64,000 nucleotides of DNA from Brasenia schreberi (taxonomy: Eukaryota > Streptophyta > Magnoliopsida > Nymphaeales > Cabombaceae). The notes beneath the pieces are model-generated. The model was not told the origin of the DNA. It made no database searches and worked only from the letters and a program-made list of their open reading frames with translations. Shown in pieces: positions 11,092 through 25,742 of the stretch (positions are counted from its first letter, which is position 1; the number at the start of each line of letters is the position of its first letter). The stretch lies in NCBI GenBank assembly GCA_036023115.1, contig JAYKKT010000080.1:12330001-12394000 (forward strand). The letters are read 5' to 3'. The position numbers and the translations under genes were made by a program.

Positions 11092-12600
11092 CATGCCACC
11101 AGGGTGCCCTGCATGCGTTGTGCGTGCTACCAACTTCTCGCATGCATGTCTGACTTCCTTGGGTGCCAACATTTCCATCTCGTGTCTAGGTGTCTCCACC
11201 ATATGTCCAGTTACTCTTCTCACATGCGGATACCTTTGGATGGATTGGATTTGGGTTTAAATCGAGTCTAATAACTAGGAAGGATACGATTCAAGAAAAT
11301 GCCTATAAAAAGAGGATATGGGTAACCAAGAAGGGGGATTCCAACTCAAGAGTACTAAGCCCACCTAAGGAGGATATGAAGAGAGACAAAGGGGTAGACC
11401 TAGAGAGAAAGCTTCAAGCCATCCTCATCTACCCACTTTTTCTTGTTTGTTTCTGTTGTAAGCTTGAGAGTTATTGTCTCTAATCCTTTGTAAGCTCAAG
11501 AATAACAGATGTTTTATGAAATATCATTGCAAAAGAGGGTCATCGTAGCTTGAAAGTGTAAAAGAGGGCCATAGGTAAGTGGAATCCACAACTTTCATAA
11601 GATTTCATTTCTGCTACCCCAATATACAATATATCTTATGCGTTCTCATCTATTCTATGCTTACGTATTATATCATCCCTTCTCTCATTTCTTTGGTGTA
11701 TTGATTGCTTCCATTTAAATTCAAGAAGCCATAAGAGGAACATAGTTGCCAAATTTACATATAATGATATGAGTATTTAATCACTCTTATGGTGGACTAA
11801 TCACCCATAAGTTTGTGTTACATGATCGCATAGGCTATGATCATATATATTTTTCAAGAGAGCAATCCTCCTCGAGAGATATGCCCTCGGGTATCTATAT
11901 GTAGATGAGTTCCTACTCGAACAAGCATAAGTCCTTAATAAAATTCTTTGAATGATCACTAAATCACTAAGATTCTAACCGGATGCATCATTATTTTTAT
12001 AAGAAAATTTTTACATATTTCAGCATACAGTACAAACCTTATATGATCTCCGAATTTCCAACCTCCACCTCTAATCGAAATATTCTCAATTTGTTTCCAT
12101 AAGTGGTACACATACCGGGTAATATTCAGTAAAATTCTCACAAATTTTGGACATGGGTGAGATTGATAAAAAAAACTAACATGAAACTGAACCTATCTTT
12201 GACAAAAATTTTGCGATAGATATTCAATAAAACTATAATAACTCAGTTATAGGTATCTAAATACCTGAAAAATAGTTTCGTTGAAAAGATAACATACATA
12301 AGTTTCTAAATTGATAATTTTTATAAAAATTGGAAGCCTACATATGGAGAGACAAGTGTTTTATTGAGACTCTATATTTTAGTTAGATATATTGTCCAAA
12401 TTTTTAGAATAGCGTTCGGTTAGAAGTTTTTCTAAGGTTTTTATTTGATCATCGAAATACCCAAAATATAAATAATTTTTCAATAAAACTTCATACCTAG
12501 TTCTCATTGGGGTAAAATTTTTAAAAATTTTTGATCCCCATAATGCGGCTAAAAAAATATAAACTCATACAATGTAAAACAGAACAAATATAACTAAATC
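11092..12600. other. sequence flanking the LTR element, possibly an older LTR
   Basis: No coding frame is recognised. TATAAAA at 11304 followed by long untranslated-looking sequence, plus GC-rich sequence on both sides of the 5935-11086 insertion (about 5880-5930 and 11092-11250), suggests that element inserted into an older LTR. I could not define the ends. The part after about 11900 is AT-rich without recognised features. Confidence 0.3.
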
Positions 12601-12639
12601 TAGTTTGGCCAAGCGGAGCCGATGCCCTTTTGAAAAGGC

Positions 12640-12860
12640 AGTTTTGAGTTGAAATTGTTTTGAGAAAACTCTGAATTCTGAAATCACTCTTCCTAAGCAT
12701 CTAGGCTGACCCTTGAGCACCAGTTCAAGAAGGCCTATGTCGACAAGAACCTACTTTCCCATAATCATTGAATAGTGAGATAAATCTCTTTGCAAGTTTG
12801 AATAAACTTGTTGGCACACTCGTACACGATTTTTGCAAGCAAAGTTGTAAGTCCATAACA
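12640..12860 (+). repeat. Tat-type LTR 3' end, related to 53240-53460
   Basis: The order of short blocks CTGACCCTTG, a GTCGACAA/GACGAAAA stretch and TGAATAAACTTGTTGGCACAC resembles the 3' end of the Tat LTR at 53240-53460 (CTGACCCTTG, then TGAGTAAGCTAGCTGGCACGC). It is likely the LTR end of a related, older element; its other end was not found. Confidence 0.4.
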
Positions 12861-12894
12861 GACCGAAATTCTTTTGTTTACAAGGTTCCTTGAC

Positions 12895-13850
12895 TCCTTT
12901 CCCTACTCAGGAGAAGTTTCAAAGTTTACTGGTAGGTGATCCAACTACCATGGAGGTATGATCTTAGAAGATTATTTGTCAAGGCTCATTGACTAGGTAT
13001 AGACTCGGCTACCAATAATAGTCCCAAATCTTATGATTAAGGAAATCTTGTTGATATTCCGTGACTGCTCGAGTGGATCTCCCCGAGACTCCCATTTCTT
13101 TTGCTTTATGAAAGAGAATTCAAAATTTAGATACTTCGTAAAGGTTACAAGGTGTAGAAAGAGGGTCAAGACAAAGACCACATTACTTATGTCCCTCAAT
13201 CCCATCTACATGGAGGATCTAAGTGAGAATGACCTTGACTATATTCTAGGAGACACCAGTAGCAAACATCTTCCTTCACATGGGACACTTACCAGTAAAG
13301 CCTTGAAGTACTGTAATCATCAATTTGTCAGCCCAAACACAATTTACAGGTCTGAGGATTTCTCTCTAGGTTGTGTTTCAAGACATCCTAATGTTCATGA
13401 ACTGCCAACTTGATGACATACTCCATTTCAACATGTCTACTATAGAGACAATAATCTATGATATGCAATTGTTATCCAACCTTTGACACAATGCCTTTCC
13501 TCTTTAACTAGGAGATCAAGTGAAAGAGGCCTTCAGTATATGTATTAAAATCTATGAACAACTTGCGGTCCATCATACGGAAAGTCATCTACACAAACCC
13601 AACTTCTATATCCAACCATTGGGAGAGTATATTTTCTCTTTCTAACCAAGTGGTTGGTGTTGCTGAGGCCCTACTTGAGATTTCTGTGAAATTGGAAGAG
13701 GTCGCTTCGCGTGTCAAAGATCTAGAGAATGTAAAAATGTCGATCCAAGTTGAGATTGAACTCCATAAGGGACATCTTAGCATTCTTTATAATTATTGTC
13801 ACAAGCTCATTGTTAAGGCTTCTTGAACAACCCTTGTATGTAACTACTGA
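12895..13850 (+). pseudogene. unidentified degenerate coding region
   Basis: Two open stretches (13033-13413 and 13554-13826) read as protein-like sequence. The first holds TSKALKYCNHQFVSPNTIY; the second is a heptad-like coiled-coil region (about residues 30-75 of 90). They are separated by stops. Position between a Tat-like LTR end and another LTR start suggests a retrotransposon-borne ORF, perhaps the extra ORF of a large gypsy element. I do not recognise the family. Confidence 0.35.
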
Positions 13851-13897
13851 AGACCACTAGATTCGAGGATGAATCTTTTCTTCCACCTAGAGGTTCT

Positions 13898-14290
13898 GAT
13901 GCGGAGTTTAAAGCTTAAAAATAAAAAGCTGGAAAAAATACCCCCTGGATCAAGATTGAACTGGCTTATATCTCAAGAACAAGATATATATATATATACA
14001 TGTCTAGGAATTATTGCAACGTTGAGGATATTATAGAATACAACAACATTGCTCATAACATTAACCATTCAAGTGGAACCCTAGGACCAATAACACTATT
14101 CAAGTCTAGGGCAAGTCAAGCAGTGGCAGATCTAACCCAAGAAGATTTCATAAATGATTGTCCAAACCAATACCAACTGTTATTATGCTCATTAAATCAG
14201 GCTCATTTCTCTTAGTTTGCAAGATAATCATGTAGTGTTAATTTCTAGGTGCTATTTTCAACTTGTTTTAATGTCTATCATTACTTAGAT
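13898..14290 (+). repeat. LTR-like repeat, copy A (truncated)
   Basis: It starts TGATGCGGAG after the ATTCGAGGATGAATC sequence often found at the 3' end of plant gypsy pol genes. It matches 14982-15380 at roughly 80-85% by eye and stops matching near 14290. Confidence 0.6.
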
Positions 14291-14519
14291 GGGATCGTTA
14301 GAAGACAATAAGGCAAGCATAGTGTAATAGCTAGTCATTGTCTTATCGAAAGAAAGCATGTTGAAGAATCCATACAAATGTATACCTATAGTCAATCCAC
14401 CAAATATTACATTTGTTTTGAATATGAATACAAACTCATCGATTATCCATATGTCTACAAAGAAAGTACTAAAGAACCTATAAACAATTCAAAGATACCA
14501 GTGAATAAGGAACATCAAG

Positions 14520-14770
14520 TTGATGATTAATAGAGTAATCTCTAGACAAAGAAATCCTATCAAGCAAAAACTTTCTTTTATAATCTGAAATTCTGGCCGC
14601 CATCATTTGTATTGAAGAAAATTTTGTATGAAGTGAGCACCCTGATATTACAAACATTGTCTCTACCATGGATTACTCTATTAATGAGAATTTTTGCCTT
14701 AGAAACTATTATTTAGGGAAAATATTTAGGTCGCCATAAGTTGTCTCTACCATGGATTACTCTATTAATC
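14520..14770. repeat. short direct and inverted copies of GATTACTCTATTAAT
   Basis: CTACCATGGATTACTCTATTAAT occurs at about 14660 and 14744, and the reverse complement of its second half occurs at about 14526. The intervening sequence has no recognised gene. Confidence 0.6.
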
Positions 14771-14981
14771 CAGCACAACTAAATCACAATTGTTGGAAAT
14801 TATTTAAAACCAAAAACTATTGGATCCTGGAGGCTAAGGCAAAATATTTAGGTGTTGGTTGGACTAGTTTAAAACCTAGCACCCAACACCATCATCAGCT
14901 GCTTAAATGTTACAATCCTTGTATGGAACTACTGAAGACCATTAGATTCGAGGATGAATCTTTTCTTCCACCTAGAGGTTA

Positions 14982-15612
14982 TGATGTGGACACTAAAGCT
15001 GAAAAATAGAAAATTGAAAAAGTCTCCCCTTCATAAAACTTGAACCAGCTTATATCTCATGAACAAGATATGCATATATACACATGTCTAGGAATTATCG
15101 TGATGTTGAGGATATTATAAAATACAATGGTATTGCTCAGAACATTAACCATCAAAGTGGAACCCTAAGACTAGTTACACTATTCAAGTCCAGGGCAAAT
15201 CAAGTAGTGGCAAATCCAACCCAAGAAGATTTCATAAATGGTCATCCAAACCAATACCAATTGATTATTATGATCATTAATGAGCTTATTAACCATTAAA
15301 TCAGACTCATTTATCTTAGTTAGTAAGATAATCATATAGTGTTAGTTCCTGGGTGCTATTTCCAACTTGTTTTAATGCTTGCTATTACTGCTCAATGATC
15401 TCTATTTAAGCCATTGAAATAAAATGAATTGGAAGAGAGTTTTTTTGCAGAAGCATTTTGTTGTTTGGAACTATATCTTCTCCTTATCTCATTTAAACTC
15501 GGCTAGCTTGGTGTAGTGGCGATTACAAGGTTCATTTTTCTAATCAGTCCCGATTGTATTGAAAAATTCTTAGAAGGCTAGAAACCATTACAAACAGAAC
15601 GCCTAACAACCG
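14982..15612 (+). repeat. LTR-like repeat, copy B
   Basis: It starts TGATGTGGACAC after a second copy of the gypsy pol end (ATTCGAGGATGAATC at about 14946). The right end is uncertain; TTTGGTTCGCATCAGA after 15613 could be a decayed primer binding site. Copies A and B may be the two LTRs of an element that lost nearly all its interior, or two separate insertions. Confidence 0.5.
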
Positions 15613-15857
15613 TTTGGTTCGCATCAGAATTGTAAGTCCTTTACAACTAGCCAAATATGCTTGTTGTCTCCTTCTTGTCATTACTTTAGCCAAATATGCT
15701 TGTTATATGTTCATGCTACTTTGTGTTTGTTGGTCAATAAGTTATCCAAGACCATCAAATGATCTTCGTCTATGGAGTCGACTTCCATCATCATTGAGAA
15801 GTGGTAGGGGCTACAAGGCATTTTTCTTAGTTACATGCGCTTAATGTTGATTTTTCA

Positions 15858-18800
15858 TCAACAATAAAATGATTTGTCATAAGTTAGGATAAATAGAGTC
15901 AGACCCATTGTCAAAGATTTGGAGTTTCGGTGAGCCGATAAGATCTCAGGTAGAACCTCAGCTTGCCCATTTGTTTGGGCATGGTACAATGGTGAATATA
16001 TTAACTTGATACAAAAACTTTCAAGAAAAGCCAATACCTTTTTTCTTATGAACATCATCCCTTGATAAAAAATTATTATGTAGTATACCGAATAAAAAAA
16101 TAATATAATTATTGATGAATTTGATCATATCATCATGCATAACTGCCTTCATGGGCAAATCTTTGACACACTTAGTGAAGTAATTGGTAGCCACTATTAT
16201 GAATGCATGGCTTTTAGAGGATTTAGAGTGAATTTTCTCGATTAAGTCCATGGCTCACCCTCAAAATGACCATGGCTTAATCATCTGTTGAAGTTCCAAG
16301 GCTCGTATTTTCTATAAAGGTCTATAGTGTTACATTGTTGGTACTCTTAGCATAATCGATGTAATCATGATGTATAGTGGGTCAATAATATCCATATTGA
16401 TATATCAACTACTTTATTTCGGATCTGGATTGGTGAGCACCATGTATCTCTTTGTGATCCTCAAACATTACCATTTGAACTCCAATTGTGCTTAGGCATT
16501 TCAACAACATACCTTGGAGGCTTCGGTTTTACAAATTGCCATCCAAAAAACATAATTTAAAGCCCGTCATCAAGTTTTAGTATATGAGCATTTCGATAGT
16601 TGATTCAAGAATCGTACTAGTTTGATCCTCCAATTGTTCAAAACTTCTATCTCTTGACCTTGTCTAGTTGCCATCATTATTAACTATTATGCCATGTCCT
16701 TCAACTTATAACCTAAGACAGATTGAGCTAAACTATTTGTGACATGGGTATCATCTCTTGCTATACATAAAAATCTTGTCTGAGTGAATGTTTTGATCAA
16801 CTCTCTTCCTTACTAATGTAAGGATAACAAATTTGGATTGTGGCACTAGTAATCACCAGTGAGTTGAGAGTCACCGAACACTTCGAATTTCTTAGTGCTA
16901 GTGACTAATGTCAAACTTAGTCTATAGATTAAGACATGATATTTTGCCTCATTTTTAGTCAAGGTCGAGTCTAAAGGCATTGAGCACTCCAAGATTCCCA
17001 GTAGAGTATATAGTACACATGTCAATCTCTTGTATTTGGAATCGTCACTTCAACTTCAACACACACATGATGTGCAGAGAACTTTGCCATGATATACCCT
17101 TTAACTGGTCTAAGCGATAAGTATTTTAAGTTGAATGGTTATAACTTAATCTTCCACTTAACTAGCCTACCTTAGAGAGTTGGACAACTAAGAAGATATT
17201 GCAAGAGATCAACTGTATAGATTAGATGCACTTTGGCAGCCACAAGATAGTACTCTAAACTTTATGTAAGCAAGATACAAGACCAAACATAACTTTTCTT
17301 CTGAGAAATAATGAGATTCAATAACAATGAGTAACCGACTCAAATAAAAGGTAATATACTATGTATTATCATCAGTGTCTTATGCTAATAGAATGTTGAT
17401 GGAGTCATCCATAGCAACTATGCATAATTTTAAGGATTTGCCTAGTAAAGGGGTCATAAACATCGGAGGTTTCACTAAATAATGTTTGATCTTTTCAAAT
17501 GCCTACTGTGAGAGGTGCTATCTTTCTTATTTAGGGCAATGGCGATAAAATGTCGCAAGTAGTTGACCTACCTAATAAGACTTTGAAGTTTCTTTTTGGT
17601 TATGGGGAGTCTCACATTGATGATTACTTCAGACTTGTTTGCATCAATTTCAATTCCTCCATAGTCTACAAGGAAAGCTAGAAAATGTCTTACATAAATA
17701 ATAAAAGCACACTTGTTAGGATTTATTTTCAGATTTTGCCTTTGTATCCATTAGAATACTTGCTTAATATTGGGAAAATGTTGTTCAAAATTTACTTATT
17801 TAACTACCACACTATCGATGTATACTTTCATATATTTCTCAATTAAGTCATAAAATATGTAATTCATCACTTATTGGTACATGAAACCAGCATTCTTAAG
17901 TCCAAATGACATAACTACCTAAATATTGGAATGACATTTTGTGTGTATCTTAAGGGTTTACCTTGATATGGTTGTACCCCAAGACCATCCATATACGACA
18001 AGATGACATAAGCGGTAGTTGTAACTATTAACATATTAGCTATATGCATTACATATTGATCCTTTGGTGTTACAAGATTCAGATTCTTGTAGTCTATACA
18101 AACCCGAAGCATCTCATTCCTTTTGATGACTGGTACAATATTAGATAACCAATCAACGAAGGGAGTCATCTATATAAAGTTAGCATCAAAGCGGTGTTGA
18201 ATTTCCTATTCAATAGCGAGCAACATATGAGGCTTAAACCTTCGAGCCAATTGTCCATGGGTCTAACCATTGATTTGAATCCCGAATTTGCCTAAGTCTC
18301 GAGGTAAACTTAACATTTCATGATATTTCCAAATGAGAGAGTCTTTGTACTATTGTAATAACTTAAATAGCTGCATGTGACTCTCTTTGAGGTAAGCATA
18401 TTTTTTCTAGCATTAATGCAGTAACATGGCTAGCATGCTTTAGTCACTTTGCTTGGTCTAGCTGAAGTACCTAATCTAGTTCATCTACTAGAAAGTCCTT
18501 GTCCTTAATGGCTTGTTTATGCTCTACAACAAAACATGGTGGAGGAATAGTAATTAGACCTTTTAGGGGACACAAGATGTAAGCATAAAATTCTTCAATG
18601 GATATATAGCTATCATCAAAGGAATAACTACCTTCAATTGTGACCCATGGTAACATCCGTGGGAGATCTACTTGTGGATGCAATAATACTTTCTTATCAG
18701 ATTCATAAGTCTATAGAACTGAGGTTGATGTCTCCTTCCAAGACCTAGGATCCGTAACAAGATTTGCTTCCTCATGCTACGTTTTGTTGATTATCAATGC

Positions 18801-21280
18801 ACCAACTTACACTTGCATAAGATAGGGATTTCCTTGGGACTACGACTCACTAGACTCTATTGTTGGAATCAAACCTATATCTTTCTTAACGTCTTGATCT
18901 GTAGTTTTAGAGACTCGGTGATATTAATATTTGGCCTCTTCCATACAGTAAGCCATGTATGCTCCTAGGGATGCTCTTGAGAGAATCGTGACTACCAAGA
19001 CCTTCATGGTTGGAATGATAGAGGTCTCCTAGTACTTTCTCCATTCTTTGAGGACTACTTTGAAACATTTGTTGGTTTCTTTAGGGAGGAAATATAGGCA
19101 CCCCTTCGGTTTAGCAAGTGTCTTCTCTTGAATGCACTAGTTCGTCATCTAGTATGATGCCAAATTCTTTCTATTCTCGTAGTGCGGATAGGTGCCCATC
19201 ACCTCCTCCAGGATCAAGCTATGAGGGACTCAACTTTTGCTATTTGCCCATTTTTCGCTACTGAGGGTAGTCATATTTTGAGTCTTCATTGGTGTTTGGT
19301 AGAACTCGGGTGCAAGTGGAGTGAGAAGATGTGTATGACTCCTTGAGGGACCTCTCGAGTTCTACTATAATCCTCTCTTGTGTCCTTTATTTTTGAGTGC
19401 GTATTTTCTATGTTCATGTGAACTAAGTTCAGTAGGGTTGATAGCATCACCTGGTTACGAGTTTTCAATCTATTGATTGACCTTATGGTCGACTTGATGT
19501 CTGATCATCCGACCTTGAGTTCGAATTTGATCTTCACCTAATATATCCAAGGTGGTCATTCTGTCGAAATGATCACCTTGACTGCATAGGAAAGAGGACA
19601 ATGATGGTGATGCATAGGTGAGCCCATCTTGATTTGACTTTAATGCAATTTCATTTGATTGTGATTATTCAAGTTGAGTTTGTCCCTTGCACAGTAGGAT
19701 GGGGATCTTTGTAGAGATATCCCTTGATAGTAAGGCCATCATTACTCGTATGCATGCGGGCAATTCCTCCATTTTCTCAAGGGGTTTGTAGAGGGTAAAA
19801 TCGGTAATTATGGTAGAACATCCAAAGGAGCCTAGTCATATATGCTCATCATCAGCCCACCATTCCCTCCTTGGACTGGGACTACTTGACTCGCTTCAAT
19901 TTTGTGTGGACTCTCAAGGTAGTTGTATATTAGGATCAATTAAGAGATTATCTCGTTTATGAGCCTTCTACTTCTATGTTCCAACAAGCGAGATGGTACA
20001 AAATGGAAAACCAAGACCATCTTTTGTAAAGATGGATACAACTGGGTTTATATTTGTCTTGAGTTACTTCTTTGAAAGCTTGAGATGACCTTCTTTGATG
20101 GCTTGTTGTATCATAGTGTGAAATTTCATACTTGTTAGATGTTGCGGGTGTTAACATTATGTCATTTGCAATACTTTGATATCTTCTTAAGGTCTTTTTT
20201 TATAGGGATGGAGTGACCCTAGAGAAGATGTATCTACAAATCTTTTAATAGCAAATCAAAGCTTTGATTGACTTTACACGTATGAAAGAGCCATGGATCT
20301 TTGTATCAACCTTCTTCTCCTTCCTTTTCGGAGGCCATGGAGCATTGTAAGTGTAAGGAGGCTCTTACATCAATCCAATTGCCTTGACTTCAACCGAATC
20401 GTGATCTTCATCTGCTTCATGTATCATCTTCTTGATGCACAAAATAATGGATTACCATTCTTTGGTCCTAACTACTTGGAAGCTGGGGGATCAGGAGAAC
20501 TTCGAACATACTCTGCCTCAGTTGCACGATTCGCCAATTGGACAAAAGTGGAGCAAAAATTACTCATGAGACCCTATCTCATCTTGGACCGCAAATTGTT
20601 CCTTTCCAAAGCCACATATTGGGTTTCGATGAACTGTATTGAACAATGGGTGACCATATTGTGGAACTTCTCAAAGAAAGCCTCAACAACCTCTTCAGCC
20701 TTATGCTAGGGTTCGTCAAGCTGACCTTTAGAGATAAGTAATAAGCGTTATGCTTGACTTGTGAGTGAGGATATAAAGAAATTTGAGCTTATGAAACAAG
20801 TTGTTGCCCAACTCTGTGCATTCGAGGGTAAACCCCAACTGTTCATACTTGTCTTGTCCTAAGGTGGAAAGTTTTAATTTGAAACCCGGCAAGATGTAAG
20901 TTTGTCAACCAATTCAGAGTAAGGTTTGCAGTCAACCTCGGCATCTTATGCTTTGAGCTTGATATCAAATGCATTTCAAACCAAGTTGATGACCTAATGG
21001 TAGGTGAGGCACTACTTGACCAATAGGTTGATATTGTCGATTAACCGACTGAAATTGTCTCAAACACACCTACGGTGGGTGCACTTTGGTTGGGTACAAA
21101 GGTCATTGTGGTAGAACCTGCGAGCCGTACTCCACGGGTTGAGGTGGTAAAGGAAAATCCATACCAGTCTGGGCCGCCATAAGATTGGGTGTAGGAGATG
21201 GCACCGTCAATTGAGGCACCTGATGCATATCCCAATGTATTTGATTGAGGCTTGGATTCATGTGAGGGATACAAATGGTT
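15858..21280 (-). pseudogene. Ty3/gypsy Tat-type gag-pol, decayed, no LTRs found
   Basis: The minus strand reads in order. Gag: an N-terminal low-complexity part at 21041-21274, then a Gag core at about 20290-20720 including FFEKFHNMVTHCS. Reverse transcriptase: about 18170-17450, with WLSNIVPVIKRN, RVCIDYKNLN and a catalytic motif at about 17803-17826 reading YIDS instead of YVDD. A second RNase H: about 16990-16850, with NEAKYHVLI then FGDSQL, diagnostic of the Tat lineage. Integrase: 16251-15858, with FIIVATNYFTK and YHAQTNGQAE. Stops and frameshifts occur throughout and the catalytic aspartate is lost, so it is inactive. The integrase C-terminus is cut near 15858. Between 18700 and 20290 the frames are too decayed to assign. 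Neither LTR was located. Confidence 0.8.
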
Positions 21281-21880
21281 GCCTTGTAAGAAACAACGAT
21301 GAGAAGGATGACGATGGAATCTTCTATCTCACCTAGGCCATCAAGTCGGGAAGCGTTCAGGCAATGTTAACCTGCCCATATTACAGGTTCGACATGTTTC
21401 TCCCTTCTCTTGATTTTGTATGCAAAAGGATCTTATCTTTAACCTAGGTGCCTCAGAATCAATCTGTTAAAAATACTTCCTTTAACCGGATATATCCATG
21501 CATTTACTTTATTACTAATAATTTGTATTTGATCAGGCACCTTTTAGGTTGTTCATGTAGCAGTCAAGTATTGATGACTCACATAATAATCTTCTTAATC
21601 ACAGAGTAATCTTCTCACACTTAATAAAAAATGGCGGAGACCACACTGCAGACACAGATAAGAAAGGTGCTTATTTGAGGGGGGAAAAAGCCTATTAACT
21701 GAAGGAAAATGACATTTTTCACAGAGAGAGGTGAGGGAGAACAAAACAAGAAACCTTAGAGGCTGATGCAATGATATTTCAGCCATCTCACTCCTTTGAC
21801 CTGAGGGAGGTGACGGCTGGCCTGCAATTTACCACAGCATCCATACCATTGATTTTAATACATTCTATCATCAACTCTTA
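21281..21880. other. gene upstream region
   Basis: No coding frame is recognised. It lies between the end of the gypsy remnant and the core promoter of the hydrolase gene. Confidence 0.5.
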
Positions 21881-21883
21881 GCC

Positions 21884-21890
21884 ATATAAA
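21884..21890 (+). promoter_or_regulatory. TATA box of the hydrolase gene
   Basis: ATATAAA lies about 107 bp before the start codon. It predicts a transcription start near 21915, just before the (CT)n leader. Confidence 0.6.
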
Positions 21891-21925
21891 ACTCCCATCA
21901 TACACTATTCTCTTCCTGCAAAGAG

Positions 21926-21927
<2 letters not shown>

Positions 21928-21984
<57 letters not shown>
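21928..21984 (+). repeat. (CT)28 in the predicted 5' leader
   Basis: An uninterrupted CT run ends 12 bp before the ATG. CT-rich leaders are common in plant genes, so it may affect expression and is likely to vary in length between individuals. Confidence 0.9.
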
Positions 21985-21987
<3 letters not shown>

Positions 21988-21996
21988 GTTGTAAAG

Positions 21997-23959
<1,963 letters not shown>

Positions 23960-24079
23960 GTCAAACTGACTTTACCTTACTTCATCTTCAACACAACAAA
24001 ATATCATTCTTGACGATCAAGAACATGTTTCGCTTGTTGTTGTGTATTGGATTTTGTTACTGTCTGAAATGTGTAAATG

Positions 24080-25210
24080 TGTAAACTTGTGAGCCATTCC
24101 CGTGCATGCACTTTGAATATCAAATGTTATAGTGTAAATGTGCTGTTTCTAAGTTTACATAATTTGTACTTTGTTACTATTATCTACGGTGATGGTTTAT
24201 TTGTTATTGAAGGACATTAACAAGGTGCGAGTAAACCAAGCTGCTTGTGGCTTAGTGGACATCAACTCAATGATAACTTGAATTCGGCTAGGTCTCTTAT
24301 CAAGCTCAAACCGAGATCCAATTGAGATTTACAAGTGAGTGAGGTGAGCTCCAGCATCATGAGCCCAATCGAGCTTTATGCATATTTATACATAAAACCT
24401 TATATTTATAAATTGGGAAAATTAATTGATGTTACAAACGAACGGATATAAGAGGTCCTTTTGTCATATTCTCTTGAAGCCTCAAGCCAACCCTAAAGTT
24501 TTATGATCATAAAATCAAATATTCCCTAGAAAATCAAATATTCATGAGTTTGGTCGAGCTCATCCTGTAAAAGCCCACAAAACTTGATCTTAGACTAAGC
24601 TTAATCACTATCGTTTATAATCTAGCTCAAAATAAAAAAGAAATGAACCTAAATGGCCGAGTTCAAGTTGCTCGGAAAATTAACTCACTTGGAGATTGAA
24701 GCCTTATCTATCCGTAGCTGAAATATGATCTAAGAATTTCTTAAATAAAGCCGAGTCAAGCTCGCCTCATTCTCGACTTGGATCGATGACCGCCTTAGTC
24801 TTTACTTGCTTTATGCGCTCTTTTCCAGAGAATAAATTAATGGACGTCTTTCAATGCTGGTATGGCGACCACCAGCCAATCATCCTAACCGTGACCCGCA
24901 ATCAGGGTTGCCTCGTCTCTACTAATTGCTTCTGGGTATTGTGATTATCGACCGCACAATTTTAATGAAGACAGCTTGGAGAAGAGCACCAAGTCAATAC
25001 AAGCAATAAAGTCATTTAATATGGGCGTGTGGTCACCACAAGCTTTACAAGGAAACCATTTCTTTAGCAATTTGACGCAGGTGCCATGTCAAAGTTTGTA
25101 CAAGCATTTCTCGTCTCACTCTTGAATCTATACAGTATCATCATTAATACATTTGTTATTGGAGTAGGGCATACTTCCTCATATGCATTGCTTTTGGTTT
25201 TATTGTTAAA
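24080..25210 (+). repeat. hydrolase gene 3' flank, copy A of a split duplication
   Basis: Bases 24088-24218 match 28210-28345 (shared CTTTGTTACTATTA and GTTTATTTGTTATTG-type blocks). Bases 24440-25210 match 38310-39090 (shared CATATTCTCTTGAAGC, AAACCATTTCTTTAGCAA and other blocks). The first part would be the gene's 3' untranslated or downstream region. There is no coding frame here. Confidence 0.8.
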
Positions 25211-25261
25211 TTATATGGGTTTCATGATACCATACCATAAATATAATAAGTGCGCATGCTT

Positions 25262-25390
25262 GTGCCCCTAGGAAAAAGTGGGCTCAATTTACAATCGAAA
25301 GTCCGCAGCCAGATGCATGCCGGATATCAAACTCACGATCTTTAACTCGTGAGTCGACCCTGTAGCCAGGTAAGCCATTGCTCGTTCTCC
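25262..25390 (-). mobile_element. tRNA-derived SINE fragment
   Basis: Read on the minus strand from about 25390: TGGCTTACCTGGCTACAGGG (box A-like), a 7-bp hairpin CTCACGA/TCGTGAG, then GAGTTTGATATCC (box B-like) and a tail ending near CCTAGGGG. A real tRNA is unlikely because the cloverleaf is incomplete. Confidence 0.55.
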
Positions 25391-25606
25391 TATTTTTCTT
25401 TTGTTACAGAGATAGGGGCCGAAACTCCATGGAGCTCATTGTGCTAACTTACACTCGACGAGAGGGAGAGTGGAGAGAGAAAACAAGCGCCAGGCATGTT
25501 TAAGACATACTCGCTTTCCACCACCCAATTAAAATCAAGATCTGATGGAAATCAACGTCAATTGCGCGCTTGCTAGACGGTAAGAAAACGAGCGCTCGGT
25601 GGGACG

Positions 25607-25714
<108 letters not shown>

Positions 25715-25742
25715 CACATCCTTAAATTAAACATATCTTTGA

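Noticed and set aside
13898..15612. A complete LTR element formed by copies A and B
   Set aside because: Copy A is truncated, both copies are preceded by the same pol end, and no interior or target duplication could be shown, so I list them only as LTR-like repeats.
20293..20709. 138-codon plus-strand frame
   Set aside because: Antisense to the Gag core of the minus-strand Tat remnant, which reads as a known domain.
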